Part shown: positions 12,709-26,366 of the stretch, one piece after another
How positions within the stretch are numbered: position 1 is the first letter of the stretch
Layout: each line of letters begins with the position of its first letter
The notes under the pieces: generated by a model
What the model was told of the DNA's origin: nothing
The model's database searches: none
The model's input: the letters and a program-made list of their open reading frames with translations, nothing else
Assembly (NCBI RefSeq): GCF_033807715.1
Contig: NC_084591.1
Location: 49,529,415 to 49,593,414 of the forward strand
Source: Cololabis saira
Lineage: Eukaryota > Chordata > Actinopteri > Beloniformes > Belonidae
Length of the DNA: 64,000 nucleotides
Direction of reading: 5' to 3'
Translations under genes and position numbers: made by a program

Positions 12709-13202
12709 CCGCCGCCTCTCTCTTATTAGTTCAGGTGCAGCCGGGCAGAAACAAACAGCCATGTTGCTGGCCGGTGGCAAACACAGACTCACACGCACAC
12801 ACACAAGTGGCTGCTAAACCACATTATCCACCTCCATTGACTCTAAAAGCTTCTTATTCGCCTCATTAAGTCTTCAGTGACACAAAGTAACCAGAGCAGG
12901 CCCTGCTCGGTACCGCACACACACACATACACACAGATAGGTGTGTGTCTGTGCATAATGTGTTAAAGGGAGAAAGGAGGAGAAGGAAGGAGGCACTTAG
13001 AGCAGAAAGATGTGTGCGCAGACAGACGTGGCTCAGCCGCGGCCCGGGGGACGGCTGCTTAGACGGCAGACACACATTACCAGCCGAGCGCGTCGCAGGT
13101 TTGACTTCAGGCTAATAGACGGCTGTTTTCAGATAAATGTGACCTCCAGGTACAAAATAAAAGCAGACTGAGATGGTTCAGTGAGGGGAGCCTGGCCCGG
13201 GT
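12709..13202. other. Non-coding intron sequence
   Basis: Moderately GC-rich sequence with short CA runs. No exon or repeat is recognised. Confidence 0.45.
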
Positions 13203-13923
13203 GTGTGTGCTAGGTATGGACTAAAGAATGTATCACCATAATTTCATAATCCCGATAACGATAAAAATTATGATAGAAAAAAAGACCAATTCAACTCCAC
13301 CTTTGTAACTATAAATCTAACACCACATTCAGTCTTTGGAGCCCCCAAATCACTGCTCTAAAAGAATACTAAATTCTACTAAACTACACCAATTACATTG
13401 AATTAATAAGAACCAATTAAATTAGTCCACCTGTACGGCAAAACTGTAATGAGTCAAATGAAACAAGTTTGAAATGTAAGAACAGATTCAACATTTATTC
13501 AAACTGCATGGCTTAAACAGTGGGATAACAGTGCAAACAGCAAAAGTACCTTGTCCTTCAAGTTTTCTTAGCTTATAAAATCACAAAGTAGAAAGAAATA
13601 CAACCTGATAAATAAAGAAACAGGACAAATAAATATAAGCCATCCTTTGCACTCACTGTTTTTTTGCAGACTCTGCACATAATAGATGATGTTTGCTCCT
13701 CGTCTCTCTTTTTAAATCCAAACCAGTTCCAGATAACGGAGCTGGAGCCTCGTTTAACAACGAGCTCCTCGCTCTCAGATCTGCCTTCCGCCATGTTTGT
13801 TACACAAAAACCTCATCAACGGGAATTTATCGTTTTTACCACGAGATGACAAATTCTTACCGTGGGGAATTCTTTTGACGGTATATCGTGAACGGTAAAA
13901 TATCACCCATTCCTAGTGTGCGC
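13203..13923 (-). mobile_element. hAT element remnant with BED-finger N-terminus
   Basis: The body is 13211-13915. Ends TAGGTATGGAC and, reversed, TAGGAATGGGTGAT are flanked by GTGTGTGC (13203-13210) and GTGTGCGC (13916-13923), an 8-bp duplication with one mismatch. On the minus strand at 13625-13794 a frame starting MAEGRSESEE continues through SVIWNWFGFKKRDEEQ to CRVC. This resembles the BED zinc finger at the start of hAT/ZBED transposases. The frame ends soon after, so only a fragment of the transposase is present. Confidence 0.78.
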
Positions 13924-14282
13924 GCTTCCTTCAGCTGCAGCATCAAAATAAACGCTGCCGCTGGAAGGTGAAGACAAATATAACGGACCGGCTTCATGCA
14001 GGCAATTTCAGGAAGAGAACATCCCAGAATCCGGTTTTTGAGCAGGTAATAATCAGAAAACTGAAGTAAAAATCACAACCATAACAAGGCAGTTTAAAAC
14101 TGCGCCCCTCATGTGGAGGTTATGAAAACGTGAAGAATGTGAGTAAGAAACTGCACCTACAGTTATGAGAGTGCACTGATGTAAATAGGTAAGTAAAGCT
14201 CATGCTGAGGACACATCATTAGCCACGGCGCTCCGCGGGGAGCACTTAGATCCAGGTGAGTGGCCACTCCATACCTGCAGGC

Positions 14283-14285
<3 letters not shown>
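13924..14285. other. Non-coding intron sequence
   Basis: No exon or repeat boundary is seen before the GT array. Confidence 0.45.

Positions 14286-14371
<86 letters not shown>
14286..14371. repeat. (GT)n microsatellite
   Basis: A perfect GT run of about 85 bp. Confidence 0.96.
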
Positions 14372-14373
<2 letters not shown>

Positions 14374-14628
14374 TAAGGACAATGAAGCATGCAGGGAGCA
14401 GCAGGGATCGGGGTGAATGAGGAGCTGAGGTGAGGTGAGGGCTAATTGTGCAAAGATTGGTCTAAAACAACTTCTTTCATTATTTTGTTGATGTTTGTCC
14501 TTTTTTTCCCCAACCACACTTTAATCTGCATTTTAATTCTTGCATCTAGAGCTGAACTCATGCTGGTGGTTGTGTGGATTTTGGAAACAGTTGCTAATAA
14601 TTAACCAGACGTATATCATGCGGATATA

Positions 14629-14830
14629 CAGGACTGTCTCAGAAAATTAGAATATTGTGATTTTCTGTAATGCAATTACAAAAACAAAAATGTCATACAT
14701 TCTGGATTCATTACAAATCAATTGAAATATTGCAAGCCTTTTATTATTTTAATATTACTGATCATGGCTTACAGTGTACATCTTAAGAAAACTCATATCC
14801 TATCTAAAAAAATTTTACTAAATTTTACTT
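14629..14830. mobile_element. TA-flanked palindromic MITE, truncated copy
   Basis: It starts at TA|CAGGACTGTCTCAGAAAATT and covers about the left half of the palindromic element seen in full at 25157-25464. The right terminal repeat is missing. Confidence 0.75.
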
Positions 14831-15183
14831 ACAACTTTTCTTGCTTTGATTTTTAGTGAAAAATTGAAAATGTCAGTTGTTCCTGTTCTCTCATATGACA
14901 ATCTCAGATATGAAGCTTTCCTAATAAATGATTAAACTGACAAATTTGAATGTAAATTGATTCCATTTACGCTATAAATATTTTCTTCCAAATATATCAA
15001 CAAAATGACATCTTTTATATTAAAAAAAAAAGTATCTAAAAAAGTAATGAATCAGCTAAATTTGTAACATCGCAGAGATGTTAATATAATGACCCCTATA
15101 TAAACTAAGGTATTACAAGATAAAAACGTATTTATGGTCGGCACAAGTGTTCTGTATTATAAAGGTAAGCATGACAGTCGTCA
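14831..15183. other. AT-rich non-coding sequence
   Basis: AT-rich sequence follows the truncated MITE. No recognisable feature. Confidence 0.45.
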
Positions 15184-15413
15184 CAAATCTACGGAAGAGT
15201 AGGCAGGAGAAAAATAAAAATAATATTTTATAGGAGGAAGATTTTTTTTTCATTATGCACGTCAAAAAAAAGACAAAATGTTGAGAAAAAAGGTGAAATT
15301 TCGACTTTTTTCTCGACATTTCATCTTTTTTCTCAAAGTGCACAATAAAAAAAAATCTTCCACTCTCAAATTTGTTTTCTCTTGCCTGGCCCTAATACTC
15401 TTCCGTACAAATC
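15184..15413. mobile_element. TIR element with 6-bp target duplication
   Basis: The body is 15190-15407. It begins TACGGAAGAGTA and ends GGCCCTAATACTCTTCCGTA. The 6-bp repeat CAAATC lies on both sides (15184-15189, 15408-15413). The interior has the same TCGAAAT/TTTTTTCTCGAC motif seen in the CAGGGGTCGG family. A second copy at 21495-21959 also has a 6-bp flank repeat. Confidence 0.75.
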
Positions 15414-15724
15414 ACCCAGCTTTAAATGAATGTTTTATCTTTACGTAAAGACCAGCTTGACCCGGGTCTCAGCTACATGTGTGTATCCATGACAACGGCT
15501 CTGCTCCTGTGTGTAGTCATTAACAGGATAAATGTACTCTGTAGTGACAGTAACCTACAGGAAAGAGGGGTGTGTGTATGATGACAGGCAGGCAGCTCAG
15601 TGTGAGCTAAGGAGACAGAAAGGGGACAAACCTGGCCGACAGGTGGGCTCGTCTACAGCCATCCAGTAGCCAGGTGGGGATGGGAGGAGGAGAGAACGGG
15701 CAGGGTTAGTAAATCACTGAACGT
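15414..15724. other. Non-coding intron sequence
   Basis: No feature recognised before the GT array. Confidence 0.45.

Positions 15725-15791
<67 letters not shown>
15725..15791. repeat. (GT)n microsatellite
   Basis: A perfect GT run followed by a short G-rich tract. Confidence 0.95.
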
Positions 15792-17576
<1,785 letters not shown>

Positions 17577-17756
17577 ATTGAATAGAATAGAATAGAATAG
17601 AATGTCTTTATTGTCATTTGTACAGATACAACTAAATTGGATGCGATCTTCTTTAAGGTGCATGGTTTAAAAAATAGATATATTAAAACAACAACTATAA
17701 AAATAAATAATCTCTAAAAGGACACAAACAGGAAGACAACATACAGTATTCACATT
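17577..17756. repeat. LINE-like 3' end with (AATAG)n tail
   Basis: Five AATAG units at 17577-17602 are followed by AATGTCTTTATTGTCATTTG, a sequence style found at 3' ends of fish non-LTR elements, read here from the tail inward. It runs into the 22-bp minisatellite without a clear boundary. Confidence 0.5.
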
Positions 17757-20700
17757 TGGCAGGTATTGCTCGGTTCTATGGCAGGTATTGCAGGATTCTA
17801 TGGCAGGTATTGCTCGATTCTATGGCAGGTATTGCAGGATTCTATGGCAGGTATTGCTCGATTCTATGGCAGGTATTGCAGGATTCTATGGCAGGTATTG
17901 CACAATTCTATGGCAGGTATTGCTCAATTCTATGGCAGGTATTGCTCGGTTCTATGGCAGGTATTGCAGGATTCTATGGCAGGTATTGCATGATTCTATG
18001 GCAGGTATTGCATGATTCTATGGCAGGTATTGCATGATTCTATGGAAGGTATTGCATGATTCTATGGCAGGTATTGCAGGATTCTACGGCAGGTATTGCT
18101 CGGTTCTATGGCAGGTATTGCTGGTTCTATGGCAGGTATTGCAGGATTCTATGGCAGGTATTGCTCGATTCTATGGCAGGTATTGCAGGATTCTATGGCA
18201 GGTATTGCTCGATTCTATGGCAGGTATTGCAGGATTCTATGGCAGGTATTGCACAATTCTATGGCAGGTATTGCTCAATTCTATGGCAGGTATTGCTCGG
18301 TTCTATGGCAGGTATTGCAGGATTCTATGGCAGGTATTGCATGATTCTATGGAAGGTATTGCATGATTCTATGGCAGGTATTGCATGATTCTATGGAAGG
18401 TATTGCATGATTCTATGGCAGGTATTGCAGGATTCTACGGCAGGTATTGCTCGGTTCTATGGCAGGTATTGCTGGTTCTATGGCAGGTATTGCTGGTTCT
18501 ATGGCAGGTATTGCTCGATTCTATGGCAGGTATTGCAGGATTCTATGGCAGGTATTGCTCGATTCTATGGCAGGTATTGCAGGATTCTATGGCAGGTATT
18601 GCACAATTCTATGGCAGGTATTGCTCAATTCTATGGCAGGTATTGCTCGGTTCTATGGCAGGTATTGCAGGATTCTATGGCAGGTATTGCATGATTCTAT
18701 GGAAGGTATTGCATGATTCTATGGCAGGTATTGCATGATTCTATGGAAGGTATTGCATGATTCTATGGCAGGTATTGCAGGATTCTACGGCAGGTATTGC
18801 TCGGTTCTATGGCAGGTATTGCTGGTTCTATGGCAGGTATTGCTGGTTCTATGGCAGATATTGCTCGGTTCTACGGCAGGTATTGCTGGTTCTACGGCAG
18901 GTATTGCTGGTTCTATGGCAGGTATTGCTGGTTCTATGGCAGGTATTGCTGGTTCTATGGCAGGTATTGCTGGTTCTATGGCAGATATTGCTCGGTTCTA
19001 TGGCAGGTATTGCAGGATTCTATGGCAGGTATTGCAGGATTCTATGGCAGGTATTGCTGGTTCTATGGCAGGTATTGCATGATTCTATGGCAGGTATTGC
19101 ATGATTCTATGGCAGGTATTGCAGGATTCTATGGCAGGTATTGCAGGATTCTATGGCAGGTATTGCAGGATTCTATGGCAGGTATTGCAGGATTCTATGG
19201 CAGGTATTGCAGGATTCTACGGCAGGTATTGCTCGGTTCTATGGCAGGTATTGCTGGTTCTATGGCAGGTATTGCTGGTTCTATGGCAGGTATTGCTGGT
19301 TCTATGGCAGGTATTGCTCGGTTCTATGGCAGGTATTGCTCGGTTCTATAGCAGGTATTGCAGGATTCTATGGCAGGTATTGCTGGTTCTATGGCAGGTA
19401 TTACTGGATTCGATGGCAGGTATTGCTGGTTCTATGGCAGGTATTGCTGGTTCTATGGCAGGTATTGCTGGTTCTATGGCAGGTATTGCTGGTTCTATGG
19501 CAGGTATTGCTGGTTCTATGGCAGGTATTGCTGGTTCTATGGCAGGTATTGCTCGGTTCTATGGCAGGTATTGCTCGGTTCTATGGCAGGTATTGCATGA
19601 TTCTATGGCAGGTATTGCATGATTCTATGGCAGGTATTGCATGATTCTATGGAAGGTATTGCATGATTCTATGGCAGGTATTGCTGGTTCTATGGCAGGT
19701 ATTGCTGGTTCTATGGCAGGTATTGCTGGTTCTATGGCAGGTATTGCTGGTTCTATGGCAGGTATTGCTGGTTCTATGGCAGGTATTGCATGATTCTATG
19801 GCAGGTATTGCAGGATTCTACGGCAGGTATTGCTCGGTTCTATGGCAGGTATTGCTGGTTCTATGGCAGGTATTGCTGGTTCTATGGCAGGTATTGCTGG
19901 TTCTATGGCAGGTATTGCTGGTTCTATGGCAGATATTGCTCGGTTCTACGGCAGGTATTGCTGGTTCTATGGCAGGTATTGCTGGTTCTATGGCAGGTAT
20001 TGCTGGTTCTATGGCAGGTATTGCTGGTTCTATGGCAGGTATTGCTGGTTCTATGGCAGATATTGCTCGGTTCTATGGCAGGTATTGCAGGATTCTATGG
20101 CAGGTATTGCAGGATTCTATGGCAGGTATTGCTGGTTCTATGGCAGGTATTGCATGATTCTATGGCAGGTATTGCAGGATTCTATGGCAGGTATTGCAGG
20201 ATTCTATGGCAGGTATTGCAGGATTCTATGGCAGGTATTGCAGGATTCTATGGCAGGTATTGCAGGATTCTATGGCAGGTATTGCAGGATTCTACGGCAG
20301 GTATTGCTCGGTTCTATGGCAGGTATTGCTGGTTCTATGGCAGGTATTACTGGATTCGATGGCAGGTATTGCTGGTTCTATGGCAGGTATTGCTCGGTTC
20401 TATAGCAGGTATTGCAGGATTCTATGGCAGGTATTGCTGGTTCTATGGCAGGTATTGCTGGTTCTATGGCAGGTATTACTGGATTCGATGGCAGGTATTG
20501 CTGGTTCTATGGCAGGTATTGCTGGTTCTATGGCAGGTATTGCTGGTTCTATGGCAGGTATTGCTGGTTCTATGGCAGGTATTGCTGGTTCTATGGCAGG
20601 TATTGCTCGGTTCTATGGCAGGTATTGCTCGGTTCTATGGCAGGTATTGCAGGATTCTATGGCAGGTATTGCATGATTCTATGGCAGGTATTGCATGATT

Positions 20701-20814
20701 CTATGGAAGGTATTGCATGATTCTATGGCAGGTATTGCTGGTTCTATGGCAGGTATTGCTGGTTCTATGGCAGGTATTGCTGGTTCTATGGCAGGTATTG
20801 CTGGTTCGGTCAGT
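17757..20814. repeat. 21/22-bp minisatellite, about 140 units, with higher-order repeats
   Basis: The core is TTCTATGGCAGGTATTGC plus a 3-4 base variable end (TCGA, AGGA, TGG, ATGA, TCGG). Units of 21 and 22 bp alternate in blocks. A marker combination (GGAAGGTATTGCATGA followed by a CTACGGCAGG unit) recurs at 18034, 18385 and 18735, giving a higher-order period of about 351 bp, and longer blocks recur again between 18757 and 20720. All three plus-strand frames stay open for long stretches. The sequence at 20815-20960 looks like the continuation of the element in which the array grew. Confidence 0.95.
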
Positions 20815-21488
20815 ATTGCACATGGAAAAAGTCAGTTGGAGTATTTAGCAGTATTGAGTGTAGTTATGGCTCTGGCAACAGTTCAGAGAGTGAGTGTCCG
20901 GGGTGAGATGGGTCCTTGATGATTTTCCTGGCTTTCCTGAGACACCGGGTGTTGACAGTGAAAACGGTAGTGAATACACTGCTATTAAAAGAGGAAGCGG
21001 CCTTAAGTATGCCTCTTCAAGAATCTGACCTGCTCTGTCTCCGTCTCCGTCTCAGTGTCTCCGTGCTGCATCTGTTTCTGAGTCTGACAGCATCATTAAC
21101 ACGACGGCGGGGTGCAGCATGTTCCAGCCATGCAGGGATGTGACAGCCACACAACCAGGCTGGGATTAGCAGCTCTTTACACCACTCAGCTGTCAACATG
21201 CCGTCAGCTCTTTGTGGTCGTTTAGTAGAAACATGCTTGGCTCAACTATCACAACTAAGTAGATCTAGAGAGAAAGATAGTCTATAGTCCAGAGTTTTTT
21301 AAAGGCTCAATCTGCCACCGTTGACCTCTGGAACCTCCATCAGCCACAGCAGAAACATAATCACGCAGGGAAAGACGACAGACGCTGCAGGCTGATATGT
21401 TTGGTAAAGGAATACCACACAGTCATGTCGCTTTTAGAGACATAACTGTTCAAATGAATTAAAATATAATTCAGGTGACTCGTGTACT
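20815..21488. other. Flank of the minisatellite, possible LINE-derived sequence
   Basis: Sequence at 20815-20950 directly continues the last minisatellite unit and may be the parent element. The rest shows nothing recognisable. Confidence 0.4.
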
Positions 21489-21965
21489 GAAGAGTACGGA
21501 AGAGTATTAGGGCCAGGCAGGAGAAAAATAAAATTTTAGAGGAAGATTTTTTTTTTTCATTATGCACTTGGAGAAAAAAGTCGAAATGTGGAGAAAAAAG
21601 TTGAAAAGTCGAGATTAATGTTGAAGTAGAATTTCGAGAAAAAAGTCGAAATGTTGAGAAAAAAGTCGAAATGTTGAGAAAAAAGTCGAAATGTGGAGAA
21701 AAAAGTTGAAAAGTCGAGATTAATGTTGAAGTATAATTTCGAGAAAAAAGTCGAAATGTCGAAAAAAAAAGTCAAAATTTCGTGAATAAAGTCGAGATGT
21801 TGAGAAAAAAGTCAAAATGTTGAGAAAGAGAAATTTCGACTTTATTCACAAAATTTCGACTTTTTTCTGGACATTGTCTTTTTTCTCGAAGTGCACAATA
21901 AAAAAAAATCTTCCACTCTCAATTTTTTTTCTTTTGCCTGGCCCTAACACTCTTCCGTAGAAGAG
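21489..21965. mobile_element. TIR element with 6-bp target duplication, second copy
   Basis: The body 21495-21959 begins TACGGAAGAGTATTAGGGCC and ends with its inverted match. GAAGAG occurs at 21489-21494 and 21960-21965. The interior is a tandem-like series of GAGAAAAAAGTCGAAATG motifs, including a duplicated block of about 110 bp (21575-21640 against 21690-21755). Confidence 0.77.
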
Positions 21966-22991
21966 CATCTCTGCGATAACACATCTTTAGTGGAATGCAA
22001 TAAAGAGGTTGAGAAACTGTTCAGCAACTTCTTACTCAGCTGTTTAACCTCAAGTTAGAATTCATTTAATATTTCCTTTTTGAAATAAAACTAAGAAGAG
22101 TTGTAGTTGTGTGTTTCTATGATGCAGAGGTTTATTCCCTGGTGTTTCAGAGATTCACTGCCACACACACCATGAAGTCGCTGGCCACACCAGCTCTACA
22201 ATAAGCCATGGGCCATGTTGTGCACTTTGTTAAAACAAAATTCAGGTTCGCTCCAAAACCAAACTTGTTCCTCCATCATTGTTGTTCTTTATTTTCATCA
22301 CAGTTGTGTCTGGAGAGTGAAAATCTAGACCTGAGAGAGGGATGACACAAAAACTGCATTCTTGTCTGGTGTTCTCCTGCCAGAGCAGATCTGATCTCTG
22401 TTCCATCTCTGTTACAGTGCAGGGGGAGAGGGGGCACGGGGGAATAAGAAGAAATGTGGAATATGCAATAAAAGGAACCAGGTAATATATCTTAACACAA
22501 ATCTGTCTCAATTCCATAATTAATCTACACTGGGTTTCCACACAATTAGCACTTTAATTAATGTGTGGGACTGAAAGACAGCAGATGCAGAGAAAACAGG
22601 ATTACTGCAATCTCAAGATTGAAGAACAATTAGATGGAAAAAACAGAATAAAACCAAAAAGAGCCAAGAAGGTGAAAAAAAGAGAACAGGCACAAATGGA
22701 AGATGGAGTAAGAAAACTGTCCAGGACTAAAAGCAGGTCATGTCAGAGAGGAAACTGCAGCGTTCAGGTAGAGTTTGTGTGAAATGTGCAGTGGTTTTAG
22801 TGGTGGTACAGGACAGGTGGCTCCTACAGACCTGCGGTTACTCTTCTCCCTCCAGCTATTCCTGTTCTCAAACCTCAGGTAGAAGAAACTCAAGGGAGTT
22901 ATGACGCAGTGCCAAAAGCAGCAGCAGCTTTGGGACTTACATTTTGACCAACCCCACCTATCATAGGTTGAGAATAGCAACTATAAATGCA

Positions 22992-22997
<6 letters not shown>
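21966..22997. other. Non-coding, includes possible conserved block
   Basis: No exon is seen. The segment at about 22470-22570 is rich in TAATTA and ATTAATTAA-type homeodomain-like sites and looks single-copy, a candidate regulatory block only. Confidence 0.4.

Positions 22998-23083
<86 letters not shown>
22998..23083. repeat. (TA)n microsatellite
   Basis: A TA dinucleotide run of about 85 bp with one ACATAT interruption. Confidence 0.95.
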
Positions 23084-23084
<1 letters not shown>

Positions 23085-24205
23085 GCTCAGGCAGTCTGCA
23101 ATGGCCCAGATGGGAGACACATGTAGCTCAGTGCTTAACTTTTATTTTCAATCCACGCTATATTCTTCTGGTCCGTTCTCCTATATGTTCCCCCTCTAAC
23201 CCAGTACATACATAGGTTCCTCTAAACATCTGTTCCGGCTACAGTTTTACAGTTTTTTGATTTTATTTTGAACACTGACAAAACTCAAAATCTTATATTT
23301 TAACTTAAAACTTAACTAGAACTTAAAATGTGCTTGACACAAATGAAAGTTCAATTGAAACACGTGTGAAAAACACCTAACCTTTTAAGTTATGTGTGTT
23401 ATCAGGTGTAATGGCATTTTTAGGTTAGAAATAAGAACATTTCTTGGTAAGATCCTTAGTTTTTTGAGTGAATCAGTGAATTTGGTCGACTGGTGTAAGT
23501 TCAGGGTTTTTAAATGCACAGCCATGAACCTACTGTATTATATAATTTAGTCTTAGTGATGTCAATTAACATCTAACATCATATCTATAATTGCTCTTTA
23601 ACTAAACAAAAATATGTTTTATCCGATTACTTGATTAATCGATGGAATTTTCAGTAGAATACTGGATTACTAAAATATTTGATAGCTGCAGCTCTAGTTT
23701 AGTTGTACACTGCAGATATTTAAAAGGGTCCAAGGAAGAAGTGGCCATGTTTCTGTTTTCCAGTGAGACTGAAAGGACTGATCGTACCGTCACTGTCAAA
23801 GTAACATGAGTAGTTAAACTCTAACCTCCATCCCAAGGCTTTATCTCCGTTGTCCTGGGTAAATTCACACGGTCTTAGAAGTCTTATTTCCAGTCCTGAT
23901 GCATGCAAGTTTTAACATGAGCCCAAATCCTTTCTTAAACAGAGAGGGACATTTATCTCATACTAGTGTTGCCAATATTTACCCTCAACGAGGCCCCGGC
24001 ATGACGCTCTCAATCAAAGACCAACAATAATTAATCCTATTAACGGTGTGTTACTCAGTCATCAGGCTGTTTACACACTCCCCACGTTAGCCTTTCTATT
24101 AATGTATTCAGGTAGATTCTGCTGACAGGGCTTATCCTTTTTGTTAAACTGTAGTATGACGTATCAGATTATAGTTCATCCAGTTTATTAAGGTGCAACA
24201 GAAAG
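23084..24205. other. Non-coding intron sequence
   Basis: No exon. The stretch at 23980-24110 looks single-copy (for example CAATAATTAATCCTATTAAC) and could be a regulatory block. Confidence 0.4.
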
Positions 24206-24342
24206 TGACGGCCCCGCCCCCCGACCAATCAGTGGCCTGTAGTTTGATGACGGCCCCGCCCCCCGACCAATCAGTGGCCTGTAGTTTGATGACGGCCCCG
24301 CCCCCCGACCAATCGGTGGCGAGGAGGGTGGTGACGTCAGAA
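24206..24342. promoter_or_regulatory. Triplicated GC-box/CCAAT module followed by a CRE-like site
   Basis: A unit of about 43 bp occurs three times. Each copy holds a GC-box-like CCCCGCCCCCCGA and a CCAAT sequence (GACCAATCAGTG). The third copy is followed by a palindromic TGACGTCA site near 24332. About 170 bp further is a TATAAAGG motif (about 24505). The downstream GTGCAAAAGGGCCAT phrase is typical of a fish mobile element, so this is probably a transposon-borne promoter-like segment and not a promoter of znf423. Activity is inferred from motifs only. Confidence 0.45.
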
Positions 24343-24768
24343 ATAGTCCCGGCTCAGCCCTGATAGAACCTCGCTAGAATGGTTACAGAAAAAAGTATGG
24401 GCTTGGAGCGGCTCTACCCGTCTCAGCCCTAGTGCAAAAGGGCAAAACGGGTAGAACCGAGTTAAGTGAGACTAGTGCAAAAGGGCCATAAGTGAGTAGA
24501 GTATAAAGGCTTGTTTGACTCATTGTTCCTTCTCCTCCTTGTATACGCTGCAACAAAGTCTCCTCTACAATCTGAGCTGTTTCCTGGTCAGACCTTCACA
24601 CCTAGCAGGTAAATCACACAACAGCAGATCTGCACAGCCCAGAAAACACACACAGAACTGTGTGTTTGTCTCACAGCAGAGCATGCATTTGTGACTGCAT
24701 TACATCCCAACACTGCCATCTACATAAAATGAGCCAACACACACACACACACACTCTCTCCTACACAC

Positions 24769-24914
<146 letters not shown>

Positions 24915-24937
24915 CACAAAGAAAGAGTTGGGCCTCA

Positions 24938-25027
<90 letters not shown>

Positions 25028-25156
25028 CTAAGACAAATAGAAATACAAACAGCACAAAATAATTACAATGTAAGCACATAGATGTCATCTTTAACATAGT
25101 TAAAGACAATTACATTTCAAGAAAGTTGAACCCCAAATCAGAAAATGTTGCAAATA

Positions 25157-25464
25157 CAGGACTGTCTCAGAAAATTAGAATATTGTGATAAAGTTCTTTA
25201 TTTTCTGTAATGCAATTAAAAAAACAAAAATGTCATACATTCTGGATTCATTACAAATCAACTGAAATATTGCAAGCCTTTTATTATTTTAATATTGCTG
25301 ATCATGGCTTACAGTTTAAGAAAATTCAAATATCCTATCTCAAAAAATATTTCAGTTGATTTGTAATTAATCCAGAATGTATGACATTTTTGTTTTTTTT
25401 TTAAATTGCATTACAGAAAATAAAGAACTTTATCACAATATTCTAATTTTCTGAGACAGTCCTG
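25157..25464. mobile_element. Full-length TA-flanked palindromic MITE
   Basis: It has near-perfect inverted arms beginning CAGGACTGTCTCAGAAAATT, flanked by TA on both sides (25155-25156, 25465-25466). TA duplication fits a Tc1/mariner-type element. It lies inside the intron between exons N and O. Other copies: 14629, 31415, 33020, 51679 and 56345. Confidence 0.87.
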
Positions 25465-25736
25465 TATCTTCTCTTGAAAAGTCCAAATCTGTGGTAAAAA
25501 GAAGAGCAAATACAGCGTGCTGCTGCACACACACTGCAGAGAAAGCAAGCTGAAAAAAAAACAAGAAAGGGAGAGAGAAGGAAAAAGAAAAGCAGAAAGA
25601 GAAGGAATGGATGAGAAAGAAGAGATTAAAAGAAAGAAAGAGATGTGGATAGAAGCAGAAACTCTGCTTATCCATTCATAGCACACACTCATACACACAC
25701 TAGTTAGACCGAGCAGAAGCAAAGGTGCAGGTACGA

Positions 25737-25737
<1 letters not shown>

Positions 25738-25806
<69 letters not shown>
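25738..25806. repeat. (AC)n microsatellite
   Basis: A perfect AC run of about 68 bp inside the N-O intron. Confidence 0.95.
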
Positions 25807-25808
<2 letters not shown>

Positions 25809-26036
25809 GGGGAGCCCGACTGTCAATATCAAGTAGAGCGAGCAGCTCCCACAATGCCGAGCTGCAGGACCAGTGGGGCACGCAGACACACACCAACACA
25901 CACATGTATCCAGTCAAACACGCAACAACACACTCCACACAAACACAAGATCTCCATTTGTTAAAAAAAAAAAAAAAGAAAAGCACAGGTAATAGCAACA
26001 TAAAAACCACATTTTCTGTGAGTGACCCGATCTCAC

Positions 26037-26250
26037 CTTGGGGGCGGGTGAAGCTTCCGTCTTCTTCCCCAGGGTGCTGGTTTCAGGGCTGACCTCGGGG
26101 TGATCCGTCTGGACGTGACTCTCCAAGTCCTCCAGGCTTTCAAACTTCACCCCGCACTCGGGACACCGGAGCCCGGCCAGGGGCTTGTCCCCCGGCGTGT
26201 CCCCCAGCGGGACCACTCCCCCCTGGCTGGGGCTCTGGCCGTTCGTACCC
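26037..26250 (-). CDS. znf423: znf423 exon N: linker plus one C2H2 finger
   Basis: The 214-bp exon encodes a Gly/Ser/Pro linker (GTNGQSPSQGG), then one finger (CPECGVKFESLEDLESH plus a second His), then a Ser/Thr/Lys-rich tail ending SPAPK. The acceptor is CCAACCAG|GGGTACG and the donor CCCAAG|GTGAGATC. Phase 2 in, phase 0 out; frames match exons M and O. In ZNF423 this region belongs to the C-terminal finger group associated with EBF binding. Confidence 0.94.
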
Positions 26251-26366
26251 CTGGTTGGTTAGACGGAGACACATTTGCTTTAAAGGATTTCTGGGATCAT
26301 TAAACGTCTCTGAAATACAGTAAAAACACATTTCAATCCATGATATTCCATATGATGTGTGAATGG

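Noticed and set aside
12248..12869. Repeat protein of 12-residue units
   Set aside because: The 36-bp minisatellite explains the frames on both strands. No homology or splice sites.
17756..20919. Long repeat-protein frames of the MAGIARFYGRYC type
   Set aside because: A 22-bp unit produces the same peptide in three frames one after another, a pure effect of the minisatellite.
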